From positions 1 through 28,915 of the forward strand of contig CAZCZY010000052.1 of NCBI GenBank assembly GCA_964503525.1: a stretch of 28,915 bases of DNA, in the 5' to 3' direction. The position numbers and the translations under genes were made by a program. The DNA comes from CAZCZY01 sp964503525. Its GTDB lineage: Bacteria; Patescibacteriota; JAUYIX01. Each line of letters opens with the position of its first letter. The stretch's first letter is position 1. Of this stretch, positions 15,498-23,390 are shown in pieces. Under the pieces are notes generated by a model. That model saw only the letters and a list, made by a program, of their open reading frames with translations. It ran no database searches and was not told where the DNA came from.

Positions 15498-17254
15498 TGA
15501 CCTCCTCTCTCCTTACTGCAATTACGGGACAGCCCTTCCTGATTACAATGGCGACCGTAATTCCTAGTCTTATCTTGGGCGTCTTTGTGGTATTTCGTGG
15601 ACGGCGCGAGCAGACTCATGCATTTTTTTTCGCTGCATGCATGCTTATTATTGTTTGGGGAATGGCAAATTTCTTTTCCCTGCAAGCCCAGTCGAGCTTG
15701 GCAATTTTGCGCTGGGCACGCATTGTGCTGTTGTTAGCAGTTTTTCTATCATTTGCATTTTATCTTTTCTTAAAAACTTTTGGTCAACGGGAAAAAGCGC
15801 TCAATAAAAAGAAAATAGCGCTTTTGGCTACACTGGCCCTATTGACGGCATGTGCAACGCAAACTCCGTATATATTCTCGTCGATTTCTTTTAAAAATGA
15901 TCAACCAGTGCCAGAAGTTGGCACACTTATTCCGTTGTTGGGTTTTACAATTTTCACATTCTTTCTTCTGAGCACCTTAGAAATTATTTCTAGGTTGCGA
16001 AAGTCCAAAGGTATTGAGCGCACTCAATTTATCTACATCGGAGTAGGGTATTTTATCATGTTCTTCTTGCTAATATCCACGCAATTTATTCTCGCAAGTT
16101 TTTTTCAGAATACTTCGTTGATCAAATACGGCCCTATATTCACTCTTCCATTTCTTGGATTTGCTGCGTACGCCATTTTTCGCCATCACCTATTTAATGT
16201 ACGCGTGTTTGCTACGGAAGCTCTTGCAACGACAATTATAGCGATATTCTTTATTAATATTTTCTTTGCGGACTCTCCTGGAGTGCTCTTGAGAAATGTA
16301 GTGCTTTTTGTCACTATGTTCCTCCTCGCGGTATTTTTGGTCAGATCTGTGCTAAAAGAAATAAAACAGAGGGAGCAAATACAATCGTTGGCATCCGACC
16401 TGCGCGTCGCCAACGTTCGCCTCCAACAACTCGACAAAGCTAAAACAGAATTTCTCTCGATAGCCTCCCACCAACTGCGCTCGCCTATGACGAGCATTAA
16501 GGGGTACATGTCGATGCTTTCGACAGGGGATTACGGCAAACTTAACTCCAAGCAAGAAAAAGTTATTGGCAGTGTTGCAGAAAACACCGAAAGTCTGATC
16601 CAATTGGTCAACTTGTTCCTCGATATCACGCGAATCGAGGAAGGCCGCTTTGATCTTTCGCCGGCAAAAATTGACATGGGTGAACTAAGCCAAGATGTCG
16701 TCGGCCAACTCACACCTCAAGCCAAAACACATAATCTCGACCTCAATTACATCGCACCAAAAAGTAAACCCGGCATCGCCGAAGTCGACAAAGAAAAAAT
16801 TCGCCAGGTCGTTCTTAACCTCATCGACAACGCTGTAAAATATACGCCCAAAGGAAGTGTCACTGTCACACTGCACGTCAACGCTTCGCCACTTGAAGCA
16901 CCGTCCGGCCTCCCATCAAGCATCTCCCGCGGCAAAATCCAAGGCGAACGCGTTAGCATTTACGTCTCGGACACCGGCATCGGTCTCAGCCAAGAAGATA
17001 TCGACCAGCTTTACCAAAAATTCTTCCGTGTTAAAAAAGCTGTACAAGCCTTTACGGGTGGTAGCGGCCTCGGCTTATTTGTTGCCAAAAAAATAGTCGA
17101 ACTCCACGGCGGTGACCTCGGCGTCTGGAGTGCTGGCCGCGGTAAGGGTTCGACCTTTGCCTTTAGTGTCCCGGTAAAGCTCTCGCAAGAAGTCATCAAG
17201 GAAGCCGCAAAATCCGCCATCGGCCTCAAGAAAAAACCGCTCAGCGCCGCCTAG
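15497..17254 (+). CDS. 7TM sensor histidine kinase (complete)
   Basis: 585-aa membrane sensor kinase. About seven to nine transmembrane segments (residues 10-285) form a 7TM-type sensor, then a short coiled coil, HisKA with SIASHQLRSPMTSIKGYMS and a full HATPase domain: N-box NLIDNAVKYTP, G1 VSDTGIGLSQED, G2 GSGLGLFVAKKIVELHGG. All catalytic residues are present, unlike the two kinases at 6.95-9.79 kb. It starts with TGATG overlap on the ThiF-like gene, so it is co-expressed with the enzymes. No response regulator is found in the window. Codon use changes within the gene: after about 16,380 third positions become markedly C-rich, whereas the sensor half is AT-rich, suggesting a mosaic origin. 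The kinase-half sequence style is common in Patescibacteria. Confidence 0.92.
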   Translation: MTSSLLTAITGQPFLITMATVIPSLILGVFVVFRGRREQTHAFFFAACMLIIVWGMANFFSLQAQSSLAILRWARIVLLLAVFLSFAFYLFLKTFGQREKALNKKKIALLATLALLTACATQTPYIFSSISFKNDQPVPEVGTLIPLLGFTIFTFFLLSTLEIISRLRKSKGIERTQFIYIGVGYFIMFFLLISTQFILASFFQNTSLIKYGPIFTLPFLGFAAYAIFRHHLFNVRVFATEALATTIIAIFFINIFFADSPGVLLRNVVLFVTMFLLAVFLVRSVLKEIKQREQIQSLASDLRVANVRLQQLDKAKTEFLSIASHQLRSPMTSIKGYMSMLSTGDYGKLNSKQEKVIGSVAENTESLIQLVNLFLDITRIEEGRFDLSPAKIDMGELSQDVVGQLTPQAKTHNLDLNYIAPKSKPGIAEVDKEKIRQVVLNLIDNAVKYTPKGSVTVTLHVNASPLEAPSGLPSSISRGKIQGERVSIYVSDTGIGLSQEDIDQLYQKFFRVKKAVQAFTGGSGLGLFVAKKIVELHGGDLGVWSAGRGKGSTFAFSVPVKLSQEVIKEAAKSAIGLKKKPLSAA

Positions 17255-17272
17255 GATCGCTCTGACCGACTT

Positions 17273-17281
17273 TGCTATACT
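17273..17281 (+). promoter_or_regulatory. extended -10 promoter TGCTATACT
   Basis: TGC followed by TATACT (17276-17281), 12 nt before the ATG at 17294. No -35 box is seen. The transcript would start within about 6 nt of the ATG. Confidence 0.55.
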
Positions 17282-17293
17282 TTGCACAAAGCA

Positions 17294-17734
17294 ATGCAGC
17301 TACCTAATCAAAAGCACTTCACAATCAACAGGCCGCGCCACTTTGTGGCTAAGTTGGTGGCATTAGTGGTTTTTAGCGCGGCCTTTATTCCGCTGGCTGA
17401 ACTAAAAAGTAGTACACCGTTTGCTGCGTATCTGAGCTTCCTCATTGCGTTGCATGTCTTTTTCTTAGGGGTTTTGTTTTTTGATGTTCGTGCCAGCAAC
17501 TATAAAAGCAAGGGCTCGTTGTTTTTGCGACTATTGGCAATAACAGGGCTAATTGGCGCGTTGATGGCGCTTGGCCGGTCACCCATCCGTGCAGATATCG
17601 TCGCGTTTTTGGGCATCTCGTTTGTACTACATGTGGGACTACTTTCCGCGCTACATCTACAATCAGGTACCACGCACCACGCCAAACAAATTTCACAAAG
17701 ATATCCCCAGAAAACGGGCCAGCGCCTGGTCTAG
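17294..17734 (+). CDS. hypothetical four-helix membrane protein
   Basis: 146-aa polytopic membrane protein with about four hydrophobic helices (FVAKLVALVVFSAAFIPLA, AAYLSFLIALHVFFLGVLFF, LFLRLLAITGLIGALMAL, IVAFLGISFVLHVGLL) and a polar basic C-terminus (HHAKQISQRYPQKTGQ). The N-terminus is cytoplasmic and basic. I recognise no family. The ATG at 17294 is chosen because an extended -10 box lies 12 nt upstream; the frame opens at a TTG at 17282. Located just after the complete kinase but with its own promoter. Function unknown. Confidence 0.6.
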   Translation: MQLPNQKHFTINRPRHFVAKLVALVVFSAAFIPLAELKSSTPFAAYLSFLIALHVFFLGVLFFDVRASNYKSKGSLFLRLLAITGLIGALMALGRSPIRADIVAFLGISFVLHVGLLSALHLQSGTTHHAKQISQRYPQKTGQRLV

Positions 17735-17762
17735 TTGTCTGTCCAATCCCACTGGCCTGCGC

Positions 17763-17900
17763 TATACTCTGGGGCAAACCAACGAAGACCGCGCCGCAAA
17801 AACTAACGAACGTAGGGCCGAAAAATAAGCGGCAAAGAAAACCAAACAGTAAAAAGGGAAAACAAATAGAGCACTCCCCAAGAGCTCTTATTTTTTCTGC
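17763..17900 (+). ncRNA. candidate T-poor small RNA
   Basis: A -10-like GCTATACT (TATACT at 17763-17768) and a terminator-like hairpin with U6 (17865-17897) bracket about 125 nt without a convincing gene. Between about 17,771 and 17,875 the plus strand holds only about five T in 105 bases and is A/C/G-rich with almost no self-complementarity, unlike its surroundings. It could be a small unstructured RNA, or a short peptide gene without an ATG. No known RNA family recognised. Confidence 0.3.
17865..17897 (+). terminator. intrinsic terminator
   Basis: AATAGAGC (17865-17872) pairs with GCTCTTATT (from 17884) with one bulged T, and is followed by TTTTTTCTG. A moderate stem with a good U-tract, ending transcription from the 17.3-17.8 kb promoters before the thioredoxin-like gene. 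Confidence 0.5.
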
Positions 17901-17972
17901 ACCGTCTCCATTTCTGCAAAACTCCCACACTTCCAAACAAAACTTCCATCACTTCCCTCACTTCCCATTTAT

Positions 17973-18461
17973 ATGTCCACGTTGACTACCGCGCCCACGA
18001 TACAATCACTGTCAACAAAATCTGCTCCAGGTGCCGTAGCGCCTGATATCGAAACCGCAAATTGGTTAAATGTGCGTGATTCTTCTTTTGGCTCTCTCGC
18101 GGGAAAAGTCGTCGTCGTAAATTTTTGGACGTACGCCTGTCATCACTCCCAGTCACTGTTACGACATCTCTCCATTACGCAGCGCCATTACAAAAACCAA
18201 CCGTTTCAACTGATTGGCGTGCATACACCGGAATTTTTGTTCGAGTCGGATATCAACAATGTAAAGCGTGCCGTGAGAGATTTTAGGGTGGGGTGGCCGA
18301 TCGCGATCGACAATGACTACACCAACTTTAATAAATTTCAGATCCGGTTTTGGCCAACGACGGTTGTCATTGATCAAACCGGCAGAATAGCGGGTCGCTT
18401 TATTGGTGCGGGTGGATTTCCAGACCTGGCGCGAACTCTAGACCAACTACTGCCGCAATAA
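17973..18461 (+). CDS. thioredoxin-like protein with CXXS motif
   Basis: 162-aa thioredoxin-fold protein resembling the C-terminal redoxin domain of DipZ/TlpA-like proteins. Family landmarks are ANWLNVRD, LAGKVVVVNFWTYAC, LIGVHTPEFLFES, VKRAVRDFRVGWPIAIDND and FWPTTVVIDQTGRI with the cis-Pro region. The active site reads CHHS (C56-S59) where relatives have CXXC, so the resolving Cys is missing. This suggests a monothiol activity such as isomerase-like or mixed-disulfide trapping, or loss of function. There is no signal peptide or membrane helix, although DipZ-type domains normally act outside the membrane. No Shine-Dalgarno precedes the ATG. Confidence 0.85.
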   Translation: MSTLTTAPTIQSLSTKSAPGAVAPDIETANWLNVRDSSFGSLAGKVVVVNFWTYACHHSQSLLRHLSITQRHYKNQPFQLIGVHTPEFLFESDINNVKRAVRDFRVGWPIAIDNDYTNFNKFQIRFWPTTVVIDQTGRIAGRFIGAGGFPDLARTLDQLLPQ

Positions 18462-18593
18462 TCGACTTTCCAGTCTAATGGTCTCGTGGGGCTGCGGCAT
18501 TGACACGCTACTAAAAATGGCTGTAGGGTTTTCGCATACTGAAAATTGCACACTAGTCATAATACAAGCGCTATAGGCTAATAAACTTGAAGA

Positions 18594-19871
18594 ATGCAAA
18601 GCCACATAGTAATAGCATCATACGATGGAATTAGTACGCACTATTGTGGGGTTGGCACAACTGTCCAAGATACAATCTCGACCTTATCGGACTTAGCGAA
18701 TACAAAAAAATTAAAAGTCAGTTTGGCCTATATTTCAACTGATCCCAGAGGCAAAGTCTTTGATCAAGCTGCCCTAGAAAAGAGTATGGCACTGGTAAAC
18801 AAGACTGGCGGCAAACTTATTCCACTATGTAATGGCACGGCCGGGTTTACCGATTACGACATGTGGCAAAGTTTTCCTCAGTGGGAATATGCATGCGCGT
18901 CTCTTGCAACAGCCTTAAATATTCTCCTGAGAGACGATGAGAAAAACACCGTAATGCTGCACGATGCGCCATTCTTACCATTTCATAAATTTAAGCGACA
19001 GATCTTTGGAAAAAAAATAACTTGTTATTACATGCCGCGTAGTTCCGGTCTAAATCATAAATTTGGCGATTCGGATTGGCGAAAGAAAAGGATATTCCTG
19101 GAAAACGAAGCCTTTACTGCAATTCGGAGTGATCCGAACTCATCAGTGCTCGCGATTGGTAATAATTTTGGACGTCATTTGACACAGGAGTACGGGCTTA
19201 CTTTTAGAAGTGACGAATACTTAAGAAATGGTCTCTACTTCAGGAATTTCGAACGGTATTTGAATAAGCAATTTGATACATCGGCGCTCCAGAAATTCGG
19301 CATAAAGGTAGATCCGAACTCAAAAATATTATTCAGCTGGGGCAGGGCTTCTATCGCCAAGGGGTTCAAGGAGCTACTACAAGCGTGGCATAGGGCCGCA
19401 GATCAATTACCGGAACACGTCATGCTTATACAGGCACCAAACAATTCAGGTGAAGATGATTATTTTAAACTATTGAAAAGCTATGAAAAATATACGCCAA
19501 GAACGATCATCGTCGACGATTTCAATCCAGAGATTTGGCAAACTGCTCTCAGAACAAAAAATACAGATATCGTTTGCATACCATCAACGATGGATCCCAA
19601 TCCACACACACCAATAGAAGCCAAGTTATTTTCCAGCGGGATGAATTATGCGATTATCAGTAGTAGCGCGGACGGAGTTAAGGATACATTTGTAGATCAG
19701 GAATGTTTTTGGGTAGATCCCTACAACATAGAGGATTTTTCAAACCAAATTCTTAGAGCGGCTAAACAGAGCCAGAATGAAAGGCAAAGTATGATTCAGG
19801 CCAACCTCACAAGGCTCTCTACCTATGATTACTCAAAAACGTTGCGTCTTTTCTTGAAAGAAAAGATATAG
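18594..19871 (+). CDS. GT-B glycosyltransferase (GT4-like)
   Basis: 425-aa protein with a GT-B architecture. The N-terminal Rossmann domain begins with SYDGISTHYCGVGTTVQDTI, a Gly-rich acceptor loop. The second domain starts near residue 240 with ILFSWGRASIAKGFKELLQAW, the Arg/Lys pyrophosphate-contact region of GT4 enzymes, followed by IVCIPSTMDPNPHTPIEAK, in which a Glu matches the family's donor-binding acid. It probably transfers a sugar from a nucleotide sugar in the cytoplasm during surface glycan assembly. First of six genes in a tight same-strand cluster. A TATAGG box at 18572-18577 and weak TTGACA/TTGCAC elements upstream may drive the operon. Sugar specificity unknown. Confidence 0.75.
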   Translation: MQSHIVIASYDGISTHYCGVGTTVQDTISTLSDLANTKKLKVSLAYISTDPRGKVFDQAALEKSMALVNKTGGKLIPLCNGTAGFTDYDMWQSFPQWEYACASLATALNILLRDDEKNTVMLHDAPFLPFHKFKRQIFGKKITCYYMPRSSGLNHKFGDSDWRKKRIFLENEAFTAIRSDPNSSVLAIGNNFGRHLTQEYGLTFRSDEYLRNGLYFRNFERYLNKQFDTSALQKFGIKVDPNSKILFSWGRASIAKGFKELLQAWHRAADQLPEHVMLIQAPNNSGEDDYFKLLKSYEKYTPRTIIVDDFNPEIWQTALRTKNTDIVCIPSTMDPNPHTPIEAKLFSSGMNYAIISSSADGVKDTFVDQECFWVDPYNIEDFSNQILRAAKQSQNERQSMIQANLTRLSTYDYSKTLRLFLKEKI

Positions 19872-19873
19872 AT

Positions 19874-20653
19874 ATGATATTTCGTTGGTCATTATGGGGC
19901 GAAAGCAAGCCTGAAAATATCAACCTTTTGAATTACAGTCTCGCTTCTTTCTATGAGCAATACGGCAAAGATCATAAGTATGTTGTCTATACAGATAACA
20001 GAAACTTTGTCTCGGAGAAGCTCAATATTGCGGCGGATGTGCGACAATATCCTAAAACGGGCAAGTGTGACTATCACGTAGAATCCAAGGCTACTTGGCT
20101 TAAGTGGTGTCCTACAGCGCGACTTGATGTTAACGAGGTTGAGTTTCATATCGACGCAGACGTTTTTTTGCTGAAGCATCCTCACGAGATTGATCAGTTT
20201 TTAGCAGAAAAAAAGTACAAATTTGCAATCATGGATGAGTATCTTGGTCAACCATATCAACATGGCACTATGCGCTCAAAGGCCTCTGTCGCCACACCTT
20301 TTGTAAACGCTGGTTTTTTTATTCAGAAGGCTGGTTGTGATATTTCTCGAGATCTAATGAATGAATATTTGTGGTGGAAAAGAAACATTAGCGCCAATCG
20401 GCAAACTCATCATGACGAACAAGGAGCACTGGCCATTGCTCTCACAAAATATTTAACTCGTGGTGAACTATTTATTTTTCCGAAGGATAAATATGCGATC
20501 ATTAGTAAAATCTCGAATTCCAACATTGATAATCTGGAAAATGTCACTCTATTTCATGCAACTTATCCGACTCACCCTGCCTTTTACCGATTCAGGCATG
20601 TGCTGGATGGGATTTTAGGGATTCCTGAATCGCGCCTAGCTCATAAGTCATGA
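19874..20653 (+). CDS. putative GT-A glycosyltransferase
   Basis: 259-aa protein with GT-A features. An N-terminal segment FRWSLWGESKPENINLLN is followed by a nucleotide-binding-like region, a DXD motif in EFHIDADVFLLKHP (about residue 93) for metal and nucleotide sugar, a FVNAGFFIQKAG strand like the acceptor region of GT8-type enzymes, and HHDEQGALAIAL further on. No transmembrane segment. The exact family is not recognised. It lies 2 nt after the GT4-like gene and overlaps the next by 4 nt, so it belongs to the same glycan operon. Confidence 0.65.
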   Translation: MIFRWSLWGESKPENINLLNYSLASFYEQYGKDHKYVVYTDNRNFVSEKLNIAADVRQYPKTGKCDYHVESKATWLKWCPTARLDVNEVEFHIDADVFLLKHPHEIDQFLAEKKYKFAIMDEYLGQPYQHGTMRSKASVATPFVNAGFFIQKAGCDISRDLMNEYLWWKRNISANRQTHHDEQGALAIALTKYLTRGELFIFPKDKYAIISKISNSNIDNLENVTLFHATYPTHPAFYRFRHVLDGILGIPESRLAHKS

Positions 20654-22344
20654 GCGCAAAAAAAATCGTTGCGCTGGTAATGTCTGTTAGGGATGAAGAG
20701 TCGATAATTGATTTAAATATTTCCTATAATCTTGACTTAGGGTTTGATTACATTTTTATCACTGACCATCATTCAGTCGATAAAACGAGCAAGATTCTGG
20801 ACGAATATAAAAACGACCCTAGAGTGATTGTAACTCAAGAAAATGGTCTGGGTTTCGACCACGCTAAAATAGTCAATAAGTTACTGAAATTTGCAAACAA
20901 TAACTTCAAAATAGACTGGTTCTTTTTTTTCGATGCAGATGAGTTTCTTTCAATTAAAGATAAGACTGTCGGTGATTTAGTAGAGCGCATGGAAAAAAAT
21001 AATATTTCCTACGCAACAATCGGCTGGGCGAATGCGCTTTTTGACTCCTCGCTCACCGATTATTCATGTTCCGCTGTGCATCCAATTGACACCACTAAAT
21101 TTTATTTGCCCTGGCCAGAAAAAAATTGGCAGGAAAACGGTCATTTTAGAAAAGCTATTGTAAAAAATCATAGTGATATTGAGGTTGTCGCGGGTGGACA
21201 TTACGTAAGAACAGAAAACAACCGTGCTTTTTTCGGAGATTTCCATTGGAACCCATTCATTGTGCCTCAAGGCGAAGCACGTTTGTTGCATTTTGAATTT
21301 CGAGATAAAGCGGTTGCGCTGTATGAAAAATGGAAGAAATTAGCTGCATTTGAAAATGACTCAACATCGCCTCGTTCAGCACCATGGCTTGAAAGAATCC
21401 AAACGATTAAAGGGTATGTTAGAAAATACAAAAATAATCTTGAGTTACTCGATAGGCGATGGTTTTATGAGCACCGTTCTTTTTGGGGAACGCTAATTCC
21501 AGACGAACGCATCGTCTACGACGCCTCACTTTCTGCTTGGTATGGGCAATATTTCAGAAACAAAATTGAAAGTGGGATAGTAAAATCCGTGTGTCTGGTT
21601 AGAAGCGGACACTTGGGCGATGTGATTATGAGCGAACCAGTCGCACGTTATTTGTCGCAATTTGTACCGAATGTCTATTTGGCTACTAGAGAGAAAAATG
21701 TCACCTCTTTACTGAAAACCTACAAAAAAATTTACGATTTTGATCAGCTTAGATTAGGTGCAATCGACTGTGACCTTCTGATTAAGCTGGTGTATGAACG
21801 GAGCGACAACAATAAAACATATATCGAGGGATATATGGAATCCATTGGCTATCCGGAAGAAAAAGTTCCGCCCACGCCGCTCGTCAACTGCATTGGAAAA
21901 AGTATTATTGATGGAGAATACATGTTACTTGCACCCGCCACAAGCGGTTGGGAGGAGAAAAAAAGGAAGTGGAAATATGAGAAATTTATCCAACTAGCAA
22001 CAAAGCTTGAGAGGTATTTTTCTGTTAAGTGTGTTCTGCTAGGCGGGCATCATTCCTTTGACGACATGGTTTTACTGATAAAGCACTGCAAATTTTTTGT
22101 TGGCAATGATTCAGGCCCCGGAGTCCTTGCACAGTGCTTTAATAAGAAAGCCTATATTATTTATGGTGCAACCAGACCAGGCTATGCACAGCTATCAACT
22201 AATGTGGTTCCCATTTTCGACAAATATCGTCACAAGCTGTGTCAGCACAGTCTCAGATCGGAGGAAGTGGAATGCTGCGAAGAATTCTGTATGGACAGAT
22301 TGACAGTCGAAACCGTTTATGAGCAAATCACAGCTAACCAATGA
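20650..22344 (+). CDS. GT2-GT9 fusion glycosyltransferase
   Basis: 564-aa bifunctional protein. Residues about 1-280 are a GT-A family 2-type domain (start IVALVMSVRDEESIID; nucleotide region ITDHHSVDKT; DXD motif FFFFDADEFLS). Residues about 300-560 form a GT9 (heptosyltransferase-like) GT-B domain, recognised by VCLVRSGHLGDVIMSEPVA at its start, LLAPATSGWEEKKRKW, and CKFFVGNDSGPGVLAQCF with IIYGATRPGYAQ. GT9 enzymes normally add heptose to lipopolysaccharide. A fused form in an organism probably lacking LPS suggests another surface glycan. A Cys-rich tail (VECCEEFCMD) is unusual. It overlaps both neighbours by 4 nt. Confidence 0.82.
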   Translation: MSAKKIVALVMSVRDEESIIDLNISYNLDLGFDYIFITDHHSVDKTSKILDEYKNDPRVIVTQENGLGFDHAKIVNKLLKFANNNFKIDWFFFFDADEFLSIKDKTVGDLVERMEKNNISYATIGWANALFDSSLTDYSCSAVHPIDTTKFYLPWPEKNWQENGHFRKAIVKNHSDIEVVAGGHYVRTENNRAFFGDFHWNPFIVPQGEARLLHFEFRDKAVALYEKWKKLAAFENDSTSPRSAPWLERIQTIKGYVRKYKNNLELLDRRWFYEHRSFWGTLIPDERIVYDASLSAWYGQYFRNKIESGIVKSVCLVRSGHLGDVIMSEPVARYLSQFVPNVYLATREKNVTSLLKTYKKIYDFDQLRLGAIDCDLLIKLVYERSDNNKTYIEGYMESIGYPEEKVPPTPLVNCIGKSIIDGEYMLLAPATSGWEEKKRKWKYEKFIQLATKLERYFSVKCVLLGGHHSFDDMVLLIKHCKFFVGNDSGPGVLAQCFNKKAYIIYGATRPGYAQLSTNVVPIFDKYRHKLCQHSLRSEEVECCEEFCMDRLTVETVYEQITANQ

Positions 22345-23390
22345 ACGAGCCAATTGCTAGCATCAAAATAGAATTTGTTGAGGGTCTGCTTGGCGTAGTT
22401 TTGAAAGAACTTGAAGAATTTCGGCATATTCGTATTGCCAGCAAAGCCAATAATTATATTTATTTAGACAATATGGAGGATTTTGAACCACTGCATAAAC
22501 TCAGGAGTGTGGCACGAACGTACCTCGTTACGAGAGATAAAAGGTACAACCCTCGGTTTGTTTCACGCCATAAGTCAACCGCTGGTAATCTCATCAGCCA
22601 AGTGATAACTGGCAGAAAAAAAATGTTCAGTTCGTTTAGAATACTGTGTGCTGGCCATGATTCTCCTGAAGTGCGGGAAATCGCTGACTATATTGATAGT
22701 ACCTACGGCCTCCATGAAAGCCCTGATGCCGATTTGAAGTTACACATCATTCATACTGAAAATACGTGGGAGGTTGGAGTCCAGACGACACCAAGACCCC
22801 TCTCCGTACGGTCGTACAAGGTCAAAAACATGGTCGGTGCTATGGATCCCACGCTTGCTTACGCAGTGAATTCTTTGTGTGGTTTAAAATTTGGCGCCTC
22901 TTATCTAAATATTTTTTCTGGTAGCGCAACTCTCTTAATAGAGGCAGGTCTCAGCTACCCAAATCTAGGAAAAATGGTGGGGCTTGATAACGATAAAAAG
23001 ACAATTACCTTGGCAATCCAAAACATAAAAAAAGCAGGCTTAATTAAAAGAATTAAGTTAAAAGAAGGCAATATTTTTGACCAGCCACCCTTGGGAAAGT
23101 TTGATACTATTACCGCTGACTTGCCCTTTGGTATGCTTGTTTCAAAGAATGAGAATTTGCAAAATCTTTACCGTACTTTTGTTGAATACTGTGAAGGAGC
23201 CTTGCGAGCAGATGGCACATTAGTCGCCTATACGAACAGGCATGAGTTGTTTAAAAAGGCAATGAGTAATTCGAAACTTACTATAATTGATGAGTTGCGG
23301 GTAAAACTGGTGAGCTCAGTAAAGGCATTTATCTACCCCACGATCTTTGTTTGCAAATATAAGAAGAATGAGCCTGTCTCCCCGCTTTAA
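22341..23390 (+). CDS. THUMP-domain RNA methyltransferase (TrmN/Trm14-like)
   Basis: 349-aa protein. An N-terminal region plus a THUMP-like domain (about residues 90-165; FRILCAGHDSPEVREIADYI, then PLSVRSYK) is followed by a Rossmann methyltransferase with motif I YLNIFSGSATLLIEA (the family's DPFCGSGTILIEA, altered), GLDNDKKTITLA and catalytic motif IV TADLPFG. This is the arrangement of TrmN/Trm14 enzymes, which methylate N2 of a guanosine in tRNA using S-adenosylmethionine. Its place inside a glycosyltransferase operon with 4-nt and 23-nt overlaps is odd. Either the gene is a passenger or this copy modifies something else. The Asp and Pro of motif I are lost, so activity needs checking. 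Confidence 0.72.
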   Translation: MNEPIASIKIEFVEGLLGVVLKELEEFRHIRIASKANNYIYLDNMEDFEPLHKLRSVARTYLVTRDKRYNPRFVSRHKSTAGNLISQVITGRKKMFSSFRILCAGHDSPEVREIADYIDSTYGLHESPDADLKLHIIHTENTWEVGVQTTPRPLSVRSYKVKNMVGAMDPTLAYAVNSLCGLKFGASYLNIFSGSATLLIEAGLSYPNLGKMVGLDNDKKTITLAIQNIKKAGLIKRIKLKEGNIFDQPPLGKFDTITADLPFGMLVSKNENLQNLYRTFVEYCEGALRADGTLVAYTNRHELFKKAMSNSKLTIIDELRVKLVSSVKAFIYPTIFVCKYKKNEPVSPL

